Shown here: positions 25,485-35,425 of the stretch, in pieces
Position numbering within the stretch: the first letter of the stretch is position 1
Layout of the letters: every line of letters begins with the position of its first letter
Position numbers and translations under genes: made by a program
Assembly (NCBI GenBank): GCA_018064425.1
Contig: JAGHVF010000026.1
Location: 1-55,038 of the forward strand
Reading direction: 5' to 3'
DNA: 55,038 bases
Source: Candidatus Colinaster equi
GTDB lineage: Bacteria; Bacillota; Clostridia; Lachnospirales; Lachnospiraceae
The notes under the pieces: model-generated
The model's database searches: none
Told to the model about the DNA's origin: nothing
Seen by the model: the letters and a program-made list of their open reading frames with translations, nothing else

Positions 25485-27167
25485 ATGGGATTTGTCGTAA
25501 AGTTAGGACAATGGATAAATATAAAGAAGTGTAGTGTTTTTGGGGAGAGCTTTGTGAAAATAGTAAGGGAATATAAAAATGTTATATTGGTCAGTTTGCT
25601 GTTTGTTATAGGCGGAGCCGGACATATATTGTTGTATGGTGTTGATATGGCTGACAGTATTTGTCAGATTTACTATGGTGTATGTGTGCTGGTGTGGGCA
25701 TTAACTGTACGAGAGCGCATTATTGACAAGAGAGTCCGCAACTTTTTTATTGGAATAGCGGGATTATTGCTTATTGCATTCCTTATTCAGTTGGCAAGGT
25801 ACAAATTTATATGGGACAACGTTATTGCTTTACGTTACCTGTGGTATTCGTATTATGTGGTACTTGAAGCCATTCCGTTACTCACTTTTTTGATTGCGGT
25901 TTCAATCAATCTTTCTGAAGAGAACAGAATAGATAAGAGATATTTACTTGTGGGGATCCCGTGCGTAGTTATTATTTTTCTGATTTACACCAATGATTTT
26001 CACAACCTTGTTTTTGTCACTGCGGGAGAAACCGCAGGAACAACAGGAAGTTACGGCCACGGAAACATGTTCTACGTTTGTTATGCATGGATATATATTC
26101 TCTATGCATTAGCCCTGGGAATCATAACGAGGAAGTGTGCCATATATTCAGCTAAGAGAAAGATTTGGGTACCGTTGCTTTTTTTTATAACGGGTTTTGC
26201 GTTTCTGGTTTTGAGTATATTTGATGCACCGAAGTTGTTTGGAATCTCGATCTGGTCATTTATTGAAGAGTATGCATTTTTGGCCATTGGCCTTACGGAA
26301 GCGTGTATTCAGGTAGGCCTGCTTCAGGCGAATACCGGCTACAAGAGACTTTTTGGCCTTTCCGAAAGAATGATAAAAATAACCGATGCATCCGGTAATA
26401 CGCTTTATGCGTCCCAAAATGGTGAGAAGTCTTTTGAAGAAAGTGACGATATACGTGTTCTTAAAAAAGAAATAAGCGGCGGTTATGTCTCATGGGTTGC
26501 GGATCTTACGAAATTAAATGAACTGAACAGAAAAATAAATGAAACAACCGATAGAATTGAAACGAGAAATGAATTCTTAAAAAATGATATTGCCGTAAAG
26601 GAAGAACGTTCAAAACTGGATACAAGAAACAAGCTGTATGATAATATCTCACATATTGTCAGACCACAGCTTGAAAATATACGGAAGCTTATCGATGCGA
26701 TAAATGATGACAATTTTGATGAAAACATTGCACGAATTGCTGTATTGGATGCATATATCAAAAGAAGAAGCAATATGGAACTGATTGAAACCGACGACGG
26801 AAAATTGCCAGTGGAAGAACTGTATACAGCTATTTGTGAATCTTCCGGATATATAAGTCTGTGCAATTTCGATGTGGCTGTTACGCCGGTGAAGCAATTC
26901 AGATTGTCAAAGGAAGTTATGACCATGGCTTATGCCGCATTTGAGGCTGTTGTTGAGAATAATCTAAATGTGGCAAAGAGACTTCTTGTTTCTATGAACA
27001 TGAAGGATGGTGTGTTTTGTATAAGGTTTTCTATGGATAAAGATGCTTTGTTTGATAAAGTTTGGATCGATAATGACGAATTTCATTCTTTGAACGGAAG
27101 TGTTGATACAGATTGCGAAGATGGACTTACAGTGGTCGTCTCTTTCGGGGAAGGCGGTGAAGCGTAA
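25485..27167 (+). CDS. 7TM histidine-kinase-like sensor with degenerate catalytic part
   Basis: About 560 residues. The start is uncertain: ATG at 25485 has only a weak ribosome binding site, while GTG at 25554, with GGGGAG 6 nt ahead, starts just before the first helix and may be the real one. Seven membrane helices (about 30-260) match the N-terminal 7TM type of bacterial kinases. After a small linker come a coiled coil (LNELNRKINETTDRIETRNE), an H-box-like ISHIVRPQLENI and a weak ATPase part with VVENNLN but no clear G boxes. It may be a receptor or pseudo-kinase that works with the true kinase encoded next; the stop and next start overlap (TAATG), so they are made together. Confidence 0.75.
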   Translation: MGFVVKLGQWINIKKCSVFGESFVKIVREYKNVILVSLLFVIGGAGHILLYGVDMADSICQIYYGVCVLVWALTVRERIIDKRVRNFFIGIAGLLLIAFLIQLARYKFIWDNVIALRYLWYSYYVVLEAIPLLTFLIAVSINLSEENRIDKRYLLVGIPCVVIIFLIYTNDFHNLVFVTAGETAGTTGSYGHGNMFYVCYAWIYILYALALGIITRKCAIYSAKRKIWVPLLFFITGFAFLVLSIFDAPKLFGISIWSFIEEYAFLAIGLTEACIQVGLLQANTGYKRLFGLSERMIKITDASGNTLYASQNGEKSFEESDDIRVLKKEISGGYVSWVADLTKLNELNRKINETTDRIETRNEFLKNDIAVKEERSKLDTRNKLYDNISHIVRPQLENIRKLIDAINDDNFDENIARIAVLDAYIKRRSNMELIETDDGKLPVEELYTAICESSGYISLCNFDVAVTPVKQFRLSKEVMTMAYAAFEAVVENNLNVAKRLLVSMNMKDGVFCIRFSMDKDALFDKVWIDNDEFHSLNGSVDTDCEDGLTVVVSFGEGGEA

Positions 27168-28495
27168 TGCAACAGTTCAGTCTTTTAAGTGAAGGTTATC
27201 TGTGTCTGTTTGGGTGCTGGGCAATGATTCTTCTATGGGGAGCGGTACTTATTTTCGTGGGTGATAATCTTGTTAAACGTAATCTCCCGTTGTGGCTTCG
27301 AAACATTTTGTATGACTTATTGATTATTGGTACATATCTGAATTTTCAGTGTGTTGCGGCTGTAAGCTATAAGAAAATAAGTGATCCTTTTTTGAGTATG
27401 ATTGTGTCTTGTTACGGCACGCTTCCTGTTTATGCTATGGCCGGAATATATATAGCAGGTACGATTTTGGAAGTGTGGCTGATTTATATCAGTACGTCAT
27501 GGAATCGTACGCATATTACAAACCGATCAATCAAGGAAGCATTTGATACACTTCCGTCCGGAATTGTATGTTTTGACGCTCACGGCAAAATCATTTTCAA
27601 GAACAGGACAATGGATAGATTGTGCCAAAAGCTGACCGGTAAATTCCTTTTGAATGGCCGGCAGTTTGAAGAGGTTGCATTTTCTCATAGCGAAATAGAA
27701 GTATCAAATGAGCTTCCGACAGATGATAAAATATTGAGACTTTTATCTGAAAACGAAGCGTGGTGCTTCTATAGGACAAGTATAACGGACGGCTCTGTTA
27801 CGTACAGTATGCTTGATGCGGTGGATATTTCTGAGGAGTATGAGAAAACACGTTTTCTTGAAAAGCAGCAGGAATCCGTAAAACAATTGAACAGAAAACT
27901 CAGCGAATATCATGACGACATTTTATTGGCAATAACGGCAAAAGAGAAGCTGAATGCCAAGATAAAGATACATGATGAACTTGGTGCAGGACTTTTGTCC
28001 ATCAAGAGATATTTAACGAGCGGAGGCTCAAAAGAAGAACGCAATGCTATTCTTGAAAGAATATCGGGAAGCATTGATTATCTGAAAAGAGAGTCTGAGG
28101 ATGAAACGGGAGACGAATATGATCTTATGCTATCCACGGCAAAAACTTTGGGCGTTGATGTAAAGATTCAGGGAGAATTGCCTTTGGGCAATCCTGAAAA
28201 GCATATTGTTGCAACAGCAATACATGAATGCTTTACAAATACATTAAGGCATGCCGGCGGTGATGCGCTTTATATAGATATTACGGATAATAATGACGGA
28301 AGGTGCGCTGTATTTACAAATAATGGTGCACAGCCCAAGGAACAGATTGTTGAAAAGGGCGGATTGTTATCGCTACGTAAACTTGTTGAGGGAGCAGGCG
28401 GTACAATGGATATTTTGATTAACCCGATGTTTTCTTTGAAAATATGTATTCCCAAGGAGGATGACGAGTATGGCTTACAGGGTTTTAATAGTTGA
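27167..28495 (+). CDS. Sensor histidine kinase, LiaS/NarL-partner type
   Basis: 442 residues. Three membrane helices in the first about 110 residues, a PAS-like segment (about 120-200, TLPSGIVCFDAHGKIIFKNR), a coiled coil, then the phospho-acceptor region KIHDELGAGLLSIKRYL (HisKA_3-like), the N box ECFTNTLRHAGG and the G box KGGLLSLRKLVEGAGG. It should phosphorylate the response regulator made by the next gene, whose start lies inside its 3' end (26 bp overlap). With the 7TM protein before it this gives a three-part signalling unit; the signal is unknown. Confidence 0.85.
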   Translation: MQQFSLLSEGYLCLFGCWAMILLWGAVLIFVGDNLVKRNLPLWLRNILYDLLIIGTYLNFQCVAAVSYKKISDPFLSMIVSCYGTLPVYAMAGIYIAGTILEVWLIYISTSWNRTHITNRSIKEAFDTLPSGIVCFDAHGKIIFKNRTMDRLCQKLTGKFLLNGRQFEEVAFSHSEIEVSNELPTDDKILRLLSENEAWCFYRTSITDGSVTYSMLDAVDISEEYEKTRFLEKQQESVKQLNRKLSEYHDDILLAITAKEKLNAKIKIHDELGAGLLSIKRYLTSGGSKEERNAILERISGSIDYLKRESEDETGDEYDLMLSTAKTLGVDVKIQGELPLGNPEKHIVATAIHECFTNTLRHAGGDALYIDITDNNDGRCAVFTNNGAQPKEQIVEKGGLLSLRKLVEGAGGTMDILINPMFSLKICIPKEDDEYGLQGFNS

Positions 28496-29096
28496 TGATC
28501 AGACGCTTCCGCGTCAATACTTTGAAAGTATAGTCAATAGTTCGGATAATTATGTGCTCGTTGCTTCCATAGCATCGGCAACGGTTGCCGACGCATATTG
28601 TATAAATAACAGGGTTGATCTGATTATTATGGATATAGTTATGTCCGAAGGAATCAGCGGCCTTGAAGCCGCTGAGCGAATCAAGAGGTCGTATCCGACT
28701 GTAAAAATTCTGATGGTAACTTCGATGCCGGATTCGGATTTTTTAAGCAGGGCAAGAGAAATGAACGTTGATTCGTTTTGGTACAAAGAGGTTCAGGATG
28801 CACCGATGCTTGAGGTTATGGACCGGACAATGGCAGGAGAACATATCTGGCCGGATCATGCCCCTACGGTAAAACTCGGACTTTCGGACAGTTCTGAATT
28901 CACCGATAAGGAATTGGAGGTGCTCAGATATATTGCTATGGGGCATACTAATCAGGAAATTGCTGATGAACTTATGATAAGTGTCAACACAGTCAGATTC
29001 CATTTAACAAATCTATTATCGAAAACCGGATGTAATTCCAAAATCGAACTTGCAATTCTTGCGACCAAGAGCGGATTGGTTGTACCAAATTCATAA
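28470..29096 (+). CDS. LuxR/NarL-family response regulator
   Basis: 208 residues; the start at 28470 is set by AGGAGG at 28455-28460 (the ATG at 28461 is too close). The receiver (1-120) has VLIVDDQ and the phospho-Asp in LIIMDIVMSEG, with Ser/Thr in MVTSMP and Lys in FWYKEV. The LuxR HTH at the C-terminus reads FTDKELEVLRYIAMGHTNQE then IADELMISVNTVRFHLTNLL. It is a DNA-binding activator or repressor controlled by the kinase encoded just before. Genes downstream on the same strand, including the large surface protein, are possible targets. Confidence 0.93.
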   Translation: MAYRVLIVDDQTLPRQYFESIVNSSDNYVLVASIASATVADAYCINNRVDLIIMDIVMSEGISGLEAAERIKRSYPTVKILMVTSMPDSDFLSRAREMNVDSFWYKEVQDAPMLEVMDRTMAGEHIWPDHAPTVKLGLSDSSEFTDKELEVLRYIAMGHTNQEIADELMISVNTVRFHLTNLLSKTGCNSKIELAILATKSGLVVPNS

Positions 29097-29189
29097 AATA
29101 ATTTCAAAATACTATCTATATGTACGGGGACATCCTTTTCTCTTTGTTATATTCTATTTAAGTGAATAATGGGGAAAGGATGTTGAATT

Positions 29190-29438
29190 ATGCGCATTAA
29201 AGGGAAAAATGAGGAAAAGAATTCTGCAAAAAAATCACCTGTATTGATTGCAATTCTTATATTTCTTCTTTTAGCGGTGATTGTATTCGTTAGCATTCTT
29301 TTTATTAAACGTCCCCCTGTGGAGACTTCCAACGAATCGGCAATTTCGGAATATACGAGGATTGCTGTTGAATTCGGTTTTATTCTTCTATTTGGGACGG
29401 CAACGTTTTTATATTTAAAGAAAAAGAATTCGGAATAA
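29190..29438 (+). CDS. Small two-helix membrane protein
   Basis: 82 residues, start at 29190 with AAAGGA about 10 nt ahead. A very basic N-terminus (RIKGKNEEKNSAKKS) is followed by a hydrophobic helix (about 17-38, LIAILIFLLLAVIVFVSILF) and a second at about 58-74 (VEFGFILLFGTATFLYLKKK). I do not know the family. Basic ends suggest both termini inside. It lies between the regulator and the surface protein and could be a local accessory of either. Confidence 0.6.
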   Translation: MRIKGKNEEKNSAKKSPVLIAILIFLLLAVIVFVSILFIKRPPVETSNESAISEYTRIAVEFGFILLFGTATFLYLKKKNSE

Positions 29439-29477
29439 CATTACGTTTATTTTAATAATTATATCTGGAGGTGTATT

Positions 29478-32400
29478 TTGAAAAAGTATTTTGGCAAATT
29501 GTTGGCAGGTGTACTGATAGTGGTAATGACAGTTGGATCATTACCAAATATGGCATATGCCGAGGAAATGGCTTCCACGGATGCTTCTTATTATGAGGAA
29601 GACATGGATGCTACAGAGTTAACTGAAGAGGACACTGATTCGACGGACGAGGATTTGAGCGAAGAAACTGTTGAAAGCACACTTACCGAAGAGGAAAGTA
29701 CCGAAAGTGAGAGCGAGCTTTTGGAATCTTCATCCGATGAAGAAATGTATGCAGTAGGTTCGGGTGAAGGGGGAGATCCTGTATTTTGGATTACCGATAA
29801 AAATAAGCCCGCGGGGAAAGAATACTCTTTGAGTAAATATACTATCAAAAACGGAGATCCTCTGACTGTATCTGTAGTTCCTAAGTGGGAAAATATTGGT
29901 GAAACCAATCCTGATGATATTCCGGTAACATATACTTGGTACATTACGGATTATTACACCGGTGAGGAGCAAAAAGTAGAAGGAAATAATACCGATAGTT
30001 ATTCCTTACCAACAGATTTAGCTAATAACAATGAATATCACATTGATTGTGAAGCCAGCGCAGAATATAATTCTAAGAGCTATGATTTTGAATTTAGTTT
30101 TTGGGTATATAAGCATGATGAGGGTATAAATCCCTGGGTAAATCAACAGCTTGCATTTACGCATGGCATACCACGGGATTTGACTGCCTATAATATGTCA
30201 TGGGACGAAGAAAAAGATGTTCTGACACTGTCGGGAGCGTATATTAGGCTTCAGTATACAATGCTTTTGCCTGCAAACTCGACTATTGTTGTTAAAGAAG
30301 GTACTACAAACTATATTTACGGCAGAGTGACATTTAGAGGAGAGGGAACAATAGCTGGCGAAGGCACGCTTAATATCATTAACGAGAAGAGTTCAGGTGA
30401 TTGCGTTTCTGCTTATATGTCGCCAAAAATTTTTCCTCTTACAATTAAAGATACCAAACTGATTGTTAATAAGAAGATTGATAATAGCTATCGGGGAATA
30501 TATTCTTACACGCTTGCAGTGACCGGTGATGCTGATGTTTCTGTTACCGGTAAATGTACAGATGATTATGGAGCTATTGTATATATTCGTAGTTCATATG
30601 TACAGGATATGGGTACCAAGGTGAACATTAGTGGCAGTGATGTTTCTCTTTGGGCAACTGATAAAGTTGAAATAAATGGTTCATTTTTTGCTGAGTCACT
30701 ATTTTCAGCTATCAGAACCTCTTATAATTTAAATTATACTTTTGGACAGGGTGCTAAGGTTGTTAATCCGTCCGAATATTCCATAGGAGGCTTTTATTAT
30801 AACGCAAGCTACGGTTATGGAATACTTGATGCCTCAGGCAATCCGGCTAAAAAGGTTGAAATCCAAGGACTTAAGACATTATCTTTAGTTGGAGATATTA
30901 CCGGTGAGCCTAAACTCGGAGAAACATTAAATGTCGGTGATATTATGCCCGCCGGAGCAACGGTGGAGTACCAGTGGATGGTTTCTGATTCAAGCACCGG
31001 AGATTTCGTGAATATTGATGGTGCTAATACGACTTCTTTTGTAATAAATAATAGTTTATATGTCGGAAGAAATATAAAATGTGTCGTTAGCGGAACAGGG
31101 GAATACGGTTCAACAGTAGAAACTAATGTTGTTGGACCGATTAGAGGACCTGTAATATTTGACAAAATGTATATTGACGGCAACGAACTTAAATGGACCA
31201 CTGAAGAAATTCTGTCAGGCTCAAAAAATGTTACGTTGAGCTGTAATACCGCTAAAATAGAAATAGTTGTTACCGGCAAATCTGAAAACGACAAGATATC
31301 TATAAACGGTACTGTTTGTAATGAAAAGAAAATAAACCTTAACTCAGGTGATAACAATATAGACATCAGCGTAAAGAATTCGGAAGGTACAGCTAATTAC
31401 AAATTAAACGTACACAGAGCCACCTTGGAAGAAAAAGTCATGGTGTCGTTTGAAATGAATTCAAAAATAACTGAAAAGGAAGTTGTTTTTGAAACCTCAG
31501 ATGGGGAAAAATTCAGTCTTTCTGCCTCTGAATTGTCAAAAAACGTTGAGTTACCTATAGGAACTGTTGTAACGGCCAAGGTTTCGGATGATACAAAATA
31601 CACGAAAACAGGTACGGTCTTTTATTCGATAATGCAAAATGATAGGAGAGTATTAACCGATGATTGGAAGTCCGAGACTATTCGTTTTACGGTTGGAGAT
31701 ACAATTGCATATTCGAGCGCTACAGAAACGGTAAAAATAGATACGAATAGTTTTTATTATGCACCGGTTAATCCGAGCATCGATTGGGTAATAGAAGACA
31801 AAGATAAAGAGGGCTTCAAAATCAATTTTGCGAATAGTGGGCTGCAAATTAATAGTCTGGCTGCGACGACAAATATATGCGTTCCGTTAAGAGCATATGT
31901 TAAGGCAAATGTGAATAGTTTCGTTAACTTGTATATATATGAGGCAGACTCTACAAACAATGAACCGATTTATTCCAATAAATTCCTTGTTACTCTCGGT
32001 CTTAATACCATTAATTTTGGGAATGATTCATCATCTGCTTTTTATAAGACATCTAGTTCTACAACGGTTTACACCGGTACGGGATTTGCCGGCCTTGATC
32101 CATCGAAGGACTATTTATTCAAATTTGATTGGTGTAGTCCCAAGGATGAAGATATAGAAGCGTACAATGCGGTATTCGGCGACTGTTGCGTGCGCTTGAA
32201 TGCAGAAGAGACGTTCAGACTTAGCGGTGAATCTGCAGGTAGAACAAGATATTATATTAGTAATACTCCCGGGGCAAGTGCGACTAACAGAACAGCTAAG
32301 GCTTATTTTTCTATTCCAAGTTGGATGGACAGCTCTGCTATGGAAAAATATAAGTCTAATTATGTATGCGATAGAAGCGAGCTTTTTGATAGCATTTCTC

Positions 32401-35354
32401 TTAACTACGAGAAAGCGGGGCTCGGATATGTAAAAATTGTGGCCAAGGAAGGTAAAATCGGCACTGCAAATATTACTGTTTATGATACCTTGAAAAGAGA
32501 GGCATTCAAATTAAGGGTTGATGTATCCAATACCTTTGATGAATTGAAAATTCATCCGGAAACAACAAGCTTTTCATATAATATTTACCAGAATACCGGA
32601 TATGATATTGTGGTTTCCATGTCCGGGGAGGATGTTTCAAGGATAAAGCAGTTTGAACTTGTTGATAAAGATAAAACATCTGTAAGTGAGTATTTTAATA
32701 TTTCTGAGGTTGATTACAAGACACTCTGTATTAAACCGATTGAGAATTACTATGAAAAAAGCGAAGATGCAAAACAATTGGTTAAGAAAAAATCGGTTGT
32801 TTACTATTTGAGAGCAGAGCTTAAGAATGGCTCATATGTATATAGCGATAAGCCGATAACCATTAAGCTTTCGAAGACGGCACCTGCTGTTTCGGCAAAG
32901 TCAGTCTCATTTAACTCGTTCTATTCGGATAACGTGCAGAATATAACATTAACATCCAAACAGGGTGTTGTTTATAAGACTGTACTTAACAGTACAAAAA
33001 TGACTGCATTACCTTCATGGCTTAAATTGAGTAATGATGGTATGAAACTTTCATGTAAGGAAAGTGGTTATAAGGGAAGTGCGAAGTTGCATCTGAATGC
33101 TTATGTAGAGGGCTATGATGCACCGGCTGCCATCACGGTTTCTGTTTCCGCAGCATCAAAGGTACCTAATGTTAAACTTAAAAATGCAACAATAAAGGTG
33201 CCTGCTGATAAACAAAGCTATGAAAAATGTCCGGTATACATTGTTAGTAAAGATAAAAAGGTATCGCTGGATTCTTTAAATATTACCGGTGTAAGGGTTG
33301 CTACGCAGTATGATTTGGCAAGATTAAGCTCCAAGGATGCGAAGAAGTATGCCGCATCAAACGATTATGCTGTAGAGACTGATACTGATTTTACGGAAGG
33401 ATGCTTCTATATACTAAACAAGAATACATACACGGATCCCGTAAGTGGAACGGTTCTGCTCATTTTTACCGTTGGAAACGATTCAAAACAGGAATTCAGT
33501 CTCCCTCTTACGGTTAAGGCTTTAGCATTAAATGCAAAAAATAAATGGAAGACGGATGTGACTTCTGTTACTTTTAACACTGCGTCGGGTGGTAGTGTTT
33601 CGTGGACTGCAAAGTATGTTAAAGTAGTTTATCCGGTAGACTGCTGTAGTCACAATCTAAGATGTGAGCTTTACAATCCCGCCGGTGATAGTGGCAGCTC
33701 GAATTTTAATGCAGCTGTGTTGGGTTATGATGATACGCAAATAGAAATAAAGTGTAATCCGAATACTCCCGCAACATCGTCAAATAAGCCATATACTCTT
33801 GTAATAACGGATGAAAAGAACCTTAATTTACCACCGCTTAAGGTAAAGCTGTTTGTTACACAGAAACTGCCTACGATGTCTTTTGCCAAAAACAGTACTA
33901 CTTTTATCCAGGAACAGTCGGTGGGTACTTTTACGACTGCCGTTAAGACATCGGATAAGGATTTCAAATTTGACAATATGCAATTGGAATTGACGGAAGC
34001 AAATTCAAAGTTGAAAGTTAACTCCAGTTTGTCAATATTTTATGATACATGGAAATTATATAAAGGTGACCCGGATGCCAATCCGGATGATTATCTCTAT
34101 AAAGTAATCTATAGCTATCAAGATAAGACACTTACTGTTTCGCAAAATACAAAGCACGGGTTATTTGACAATACTAAAGATGAAAAATATACTTTCGTAT
34201 TAAAGTATAAAAATAATAATAAGTGCAAGGCTTCGTTTAAGGTTACTTCCGTTTCGCCGACAGGCTCAAAGGGATTAACACTTAAGGCAAATAAAAAGAG
34301 TGTCAACTTAAACCTTAATGCAGGCATCAGCAGCGGTTCGTCGTATGACAAAGCTAAAGTTATGCTGATTCCTTCAAATGATAAGTTTGATTATAAGATG
34401 GCAGATGTTAAGGTTTATACAAGTACCAAAAAGGATGAAGCTCATAGGGCACCGGATGATGCAATTAAGGTGTCATTTGCGCCATCGGAAGGGAACTACG
34501 AAGCAGAGATATCTGCCGGTTCGAAGTGTGAAGCAGGCAAGACATACTATGTGGATTGTGCTTTGCAATTCGGTCCAGCATACTCATATGTGATGGAAAC
34601 CAAGCCGGTTACTATTGCTGTTAAGATTTTGCAAGATAACGTTAAGCCTGAGGTTTCACTTAAGGCCTCCGGATATCTGGATATTAATAATGTTGGCTCA
34701 AAAGTTAAAATTACTCCTACATTCAAGAATATGTCTTCCGAATTTTGGGAGAAGGGTTCGTATGATGTTAAGATTTACAAATATAACGGCAGCAAAGATA
34801 AGGTAGGAGAGCAATTTGGTGACATCAGTTTTGACAAATATACGAAAGAATTAGTAATAAATTCAGATAGGAGTACATTCTTAAACGGAGAAATGCAACC
34901 TTCCGGTAAAAATGTGATATATAAAATGTATATTACAAGTGATATTGGCAATCCGAGCGAGAAATTATGCCATATTGAGTCAAAGCCTATTGTTATTAAT
35001 GTAAAAGCCTCAACCGCTAAGGTTAAGCAGAGTACCAAGAGTGTAATGTTGTATAAAAATGACCGATTTGACAGTGCGTATGTAACATTAAATTTAACCG
35101 ACAGCAATATGGATGCATTCAGACGCTATCGCAAAATAAGCAAGGTTGTCTTGGACAATAATATGTATGATGTGACAGCTTGCAATTCTGATCCGAAAGA
35201 AGGTACATATACTTATGCAATCGGATTTAAGGGTAACGACATGACGATTGCTCAAAAAGCGAAGGCACAGACAATAAAACTGAAGGTATATCTGGAAGGC
35301 TCCGATATCACAAAACCTGCCGCAACGGTTTCTGTTTCGGTGAAAGTGAAATAG
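29478..35354 (+). CDS. Giant secreted surface protein with Ig-like/cadherin-like repeats
   Basis: 1958 residues from a TTG start with GGAGG at 29467-29471. The signal peptide is about 1-28 (KKYFGKLLAGVLIVVMTVGS, then AYAEE). After it comes an acidic Glu/Ser/Thr-rich stalk (about 30-90). A carbohydrate-binding-like beta repeat stretch follows (TIVVKEGTTNYIYGRVTF and RGEGTIAGEGTLNII), then an Ig-like domain with VEYQWMVSDSSTGDF, then a Cadherin-like beta-sandwich segment (SENDKISINGT) and many diverged all-beta domains to the C-terminus. There is no LPXTG signal, no SLH repeat and no membrane anchor, so it may be released or held by cell-wall binding. It probably mediates adhesion or carbohydrate binding; the exact domains need searching. 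Confidence 0.85.
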   Translation: MKKYFGKLLAGVLIVVMTVGSLPNMAYAEEMASTDASYYEEDMDATELTEEDTDSTDEDLSEETVESTLTEEESTESESELLESSSDEEMYAVGSGEGGDPVFWITDKNKPAGKEYSLSKYTIKNGDPLTVSVVPKWENIGETNPDDIPVTYTWYITDYYTGEEQKVEGNNTDSYSLPTDLANNNEYHIDCEASAEYNSKSYDFEFSFWVYKHDEGINPWVNQQLAFTHGIPRDLTAYNMSWDEEKDVLTLSGAYIRLQYTMLLPANSTIVVKEGTTNYIYGRVTFRGEGTIAGEGTLNIINEKSSGDCVSAYMSPKIFPLTIKDTKLIVNKKIDNSYRGIYSYTLAVTGDADVSVTGKCTDDYGAIVYIRSSYVQDMGTKVNISGSDVSLWATDKVEINGSFFAESLFSAIRTSYNLNYTFGQGAKVVNPSEYSIGGFYYNASYGYGILDASGNPAKKVEIQGLKTLSLVGDITGEPKLGETLNVGDIMPAGATVEYQWMVSDSSTGDFVNIDGANTTSFVINNSLYVGRNIKCVVSGTGEYGSTVETNVVGPIRGPVIFDKMYIDGNELKWTTEEILSGSKNVTLSCNTAKIEIVVTGKSENDKISINGTVCNEKKINLNSGDNNIDISVKNSEGTANYKLNVHRATLEEKVMVSFEMNSKITEKEVVFETSDGEKFSLSASELSKNVELPIGTVVTAKVSDDTKYTKTGTVFYSIMQNDRRVLTDDWKSETIRFTVGDTIAYSSATETVKIDTNSFYYAPVNPSIDWVIEDKDKEGFKINFANSGLQINSLAATTNICVPLRAYVKANVNSFVNLYIYEADSTNNEPIYSNKFLVTLGLNTINFGNDSSSAFYKTSSSTTVYTGTGFAGLDPSKDYLFKFDWCSPKDEDIEAYNAVFGDCCVRLNAEETFRLSGESAGRTRYYISNTPGASATNRTAKAYFSIPSWMDSSAMEKYKSNYVCDRSELFDSISLNYEKAGLGYVKIVAKEGKIGTANITVYDTLKREAFKLRVDVSNTFDELKIHPETTSFSYNIYQNTGYDIVVSMSGEDVSRIKQFELVDKDKTSVSEYFNISEVDYKTLCIKPIENYYEKSEDAKQLVKKKSVVYYLRAELKNGSYVYSDKPITIKLSKTAPAVSAKSVSFNSFYSDNVQNITLTSKQGVVYKTVLNSTKMTALPSWLKLSNDGMKLSCKESGYKGSAKLHLNAYVEGYDAPAAITVSVSAASKVPNVKLKNATIKVPADKQSYEKCPVYIVSKDKKVSLDSLNITGVRVATQYDLARLSSKDAKKYAASNDYAVETDTDFTEGCFYILNKNTYTDPVSGTVLLIFTVGNDSKQEFSLPLTVKALALNAKNKWKTDVTSVTFNTASGGSVSWTAKYVKVVYPVDCCSHNLRCELYNPAGDSGSSNFNAAVLGYDDTQIEIKCNPNTPATSSNKPYTLVITDEKNLNLPPLKVKLFVTQKLPTMSFAKNSTTFIQEQSVGTFTTAVKTSDKDFKFDNMQLELTEANSKLKVNSSLSIFYDTWKLYKGDPDANPDDYLYKVIYSYQDKTLTVSQNTKHGLFDNTKDEKYTFVLKYKNNNKCKASFKVTSVSPTGSKGLTLKANKKSVNLNLNAGISSGSSYDKAKVMLIPSNDKFDYKMADVKVYTSTKKDEAHRAPDDAIKVSFAPSEGNYEAEISAGSKCEAGKTYYVDCALQFGPAYSYVMETKPVTIAVKILQDNVKPEVSLKASGYLDINNVGSKVKITPTFKNMSSEFWEKGSYDVKIYKYNGSKDKVGEQFGDISFDKYTKELVINSDRSTFLNGEMQPSGKNVIYKMYITSDIGNPSEKLCHIESKPIVINVKASTAKVKQSTKSVMLYKNDRFDSAYVTLNLTDSNMDAFRRYRKISKVVLDNNMYDVTACNSDPKEGTYTYAIGFKGNDMTIAQKAKAQTIKLKVYLEGSDITKPAATVSVSVKVK

Positions 35355-35376
35355 TATTAATCTTATATAAAATGGA

Positions 35377-35408
35377 CCGATAGAGAATAACTCTATCGGC
35401 CCTTTTTT
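35377..35408 (+). terminator. Rho-independent terminator of the surface protein gene
   Basis: CCGATAGAG-AATAA-CTCTATCGG (35377-35399) is a perfect 9-bp stem followed by CCC and T6. It stands 20 bp after the stop and before the convergent ilvE. Confidence 0.85.
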
Positions 35409-35425
35409 GACTATCTAAAATATAA

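Noticed and set aside
29478-35354. LPXTG or SLH anchor in the surface protein
   Set aside because: The C-terminus ends in a beta strand, VSVSVKVK, with no such motif.
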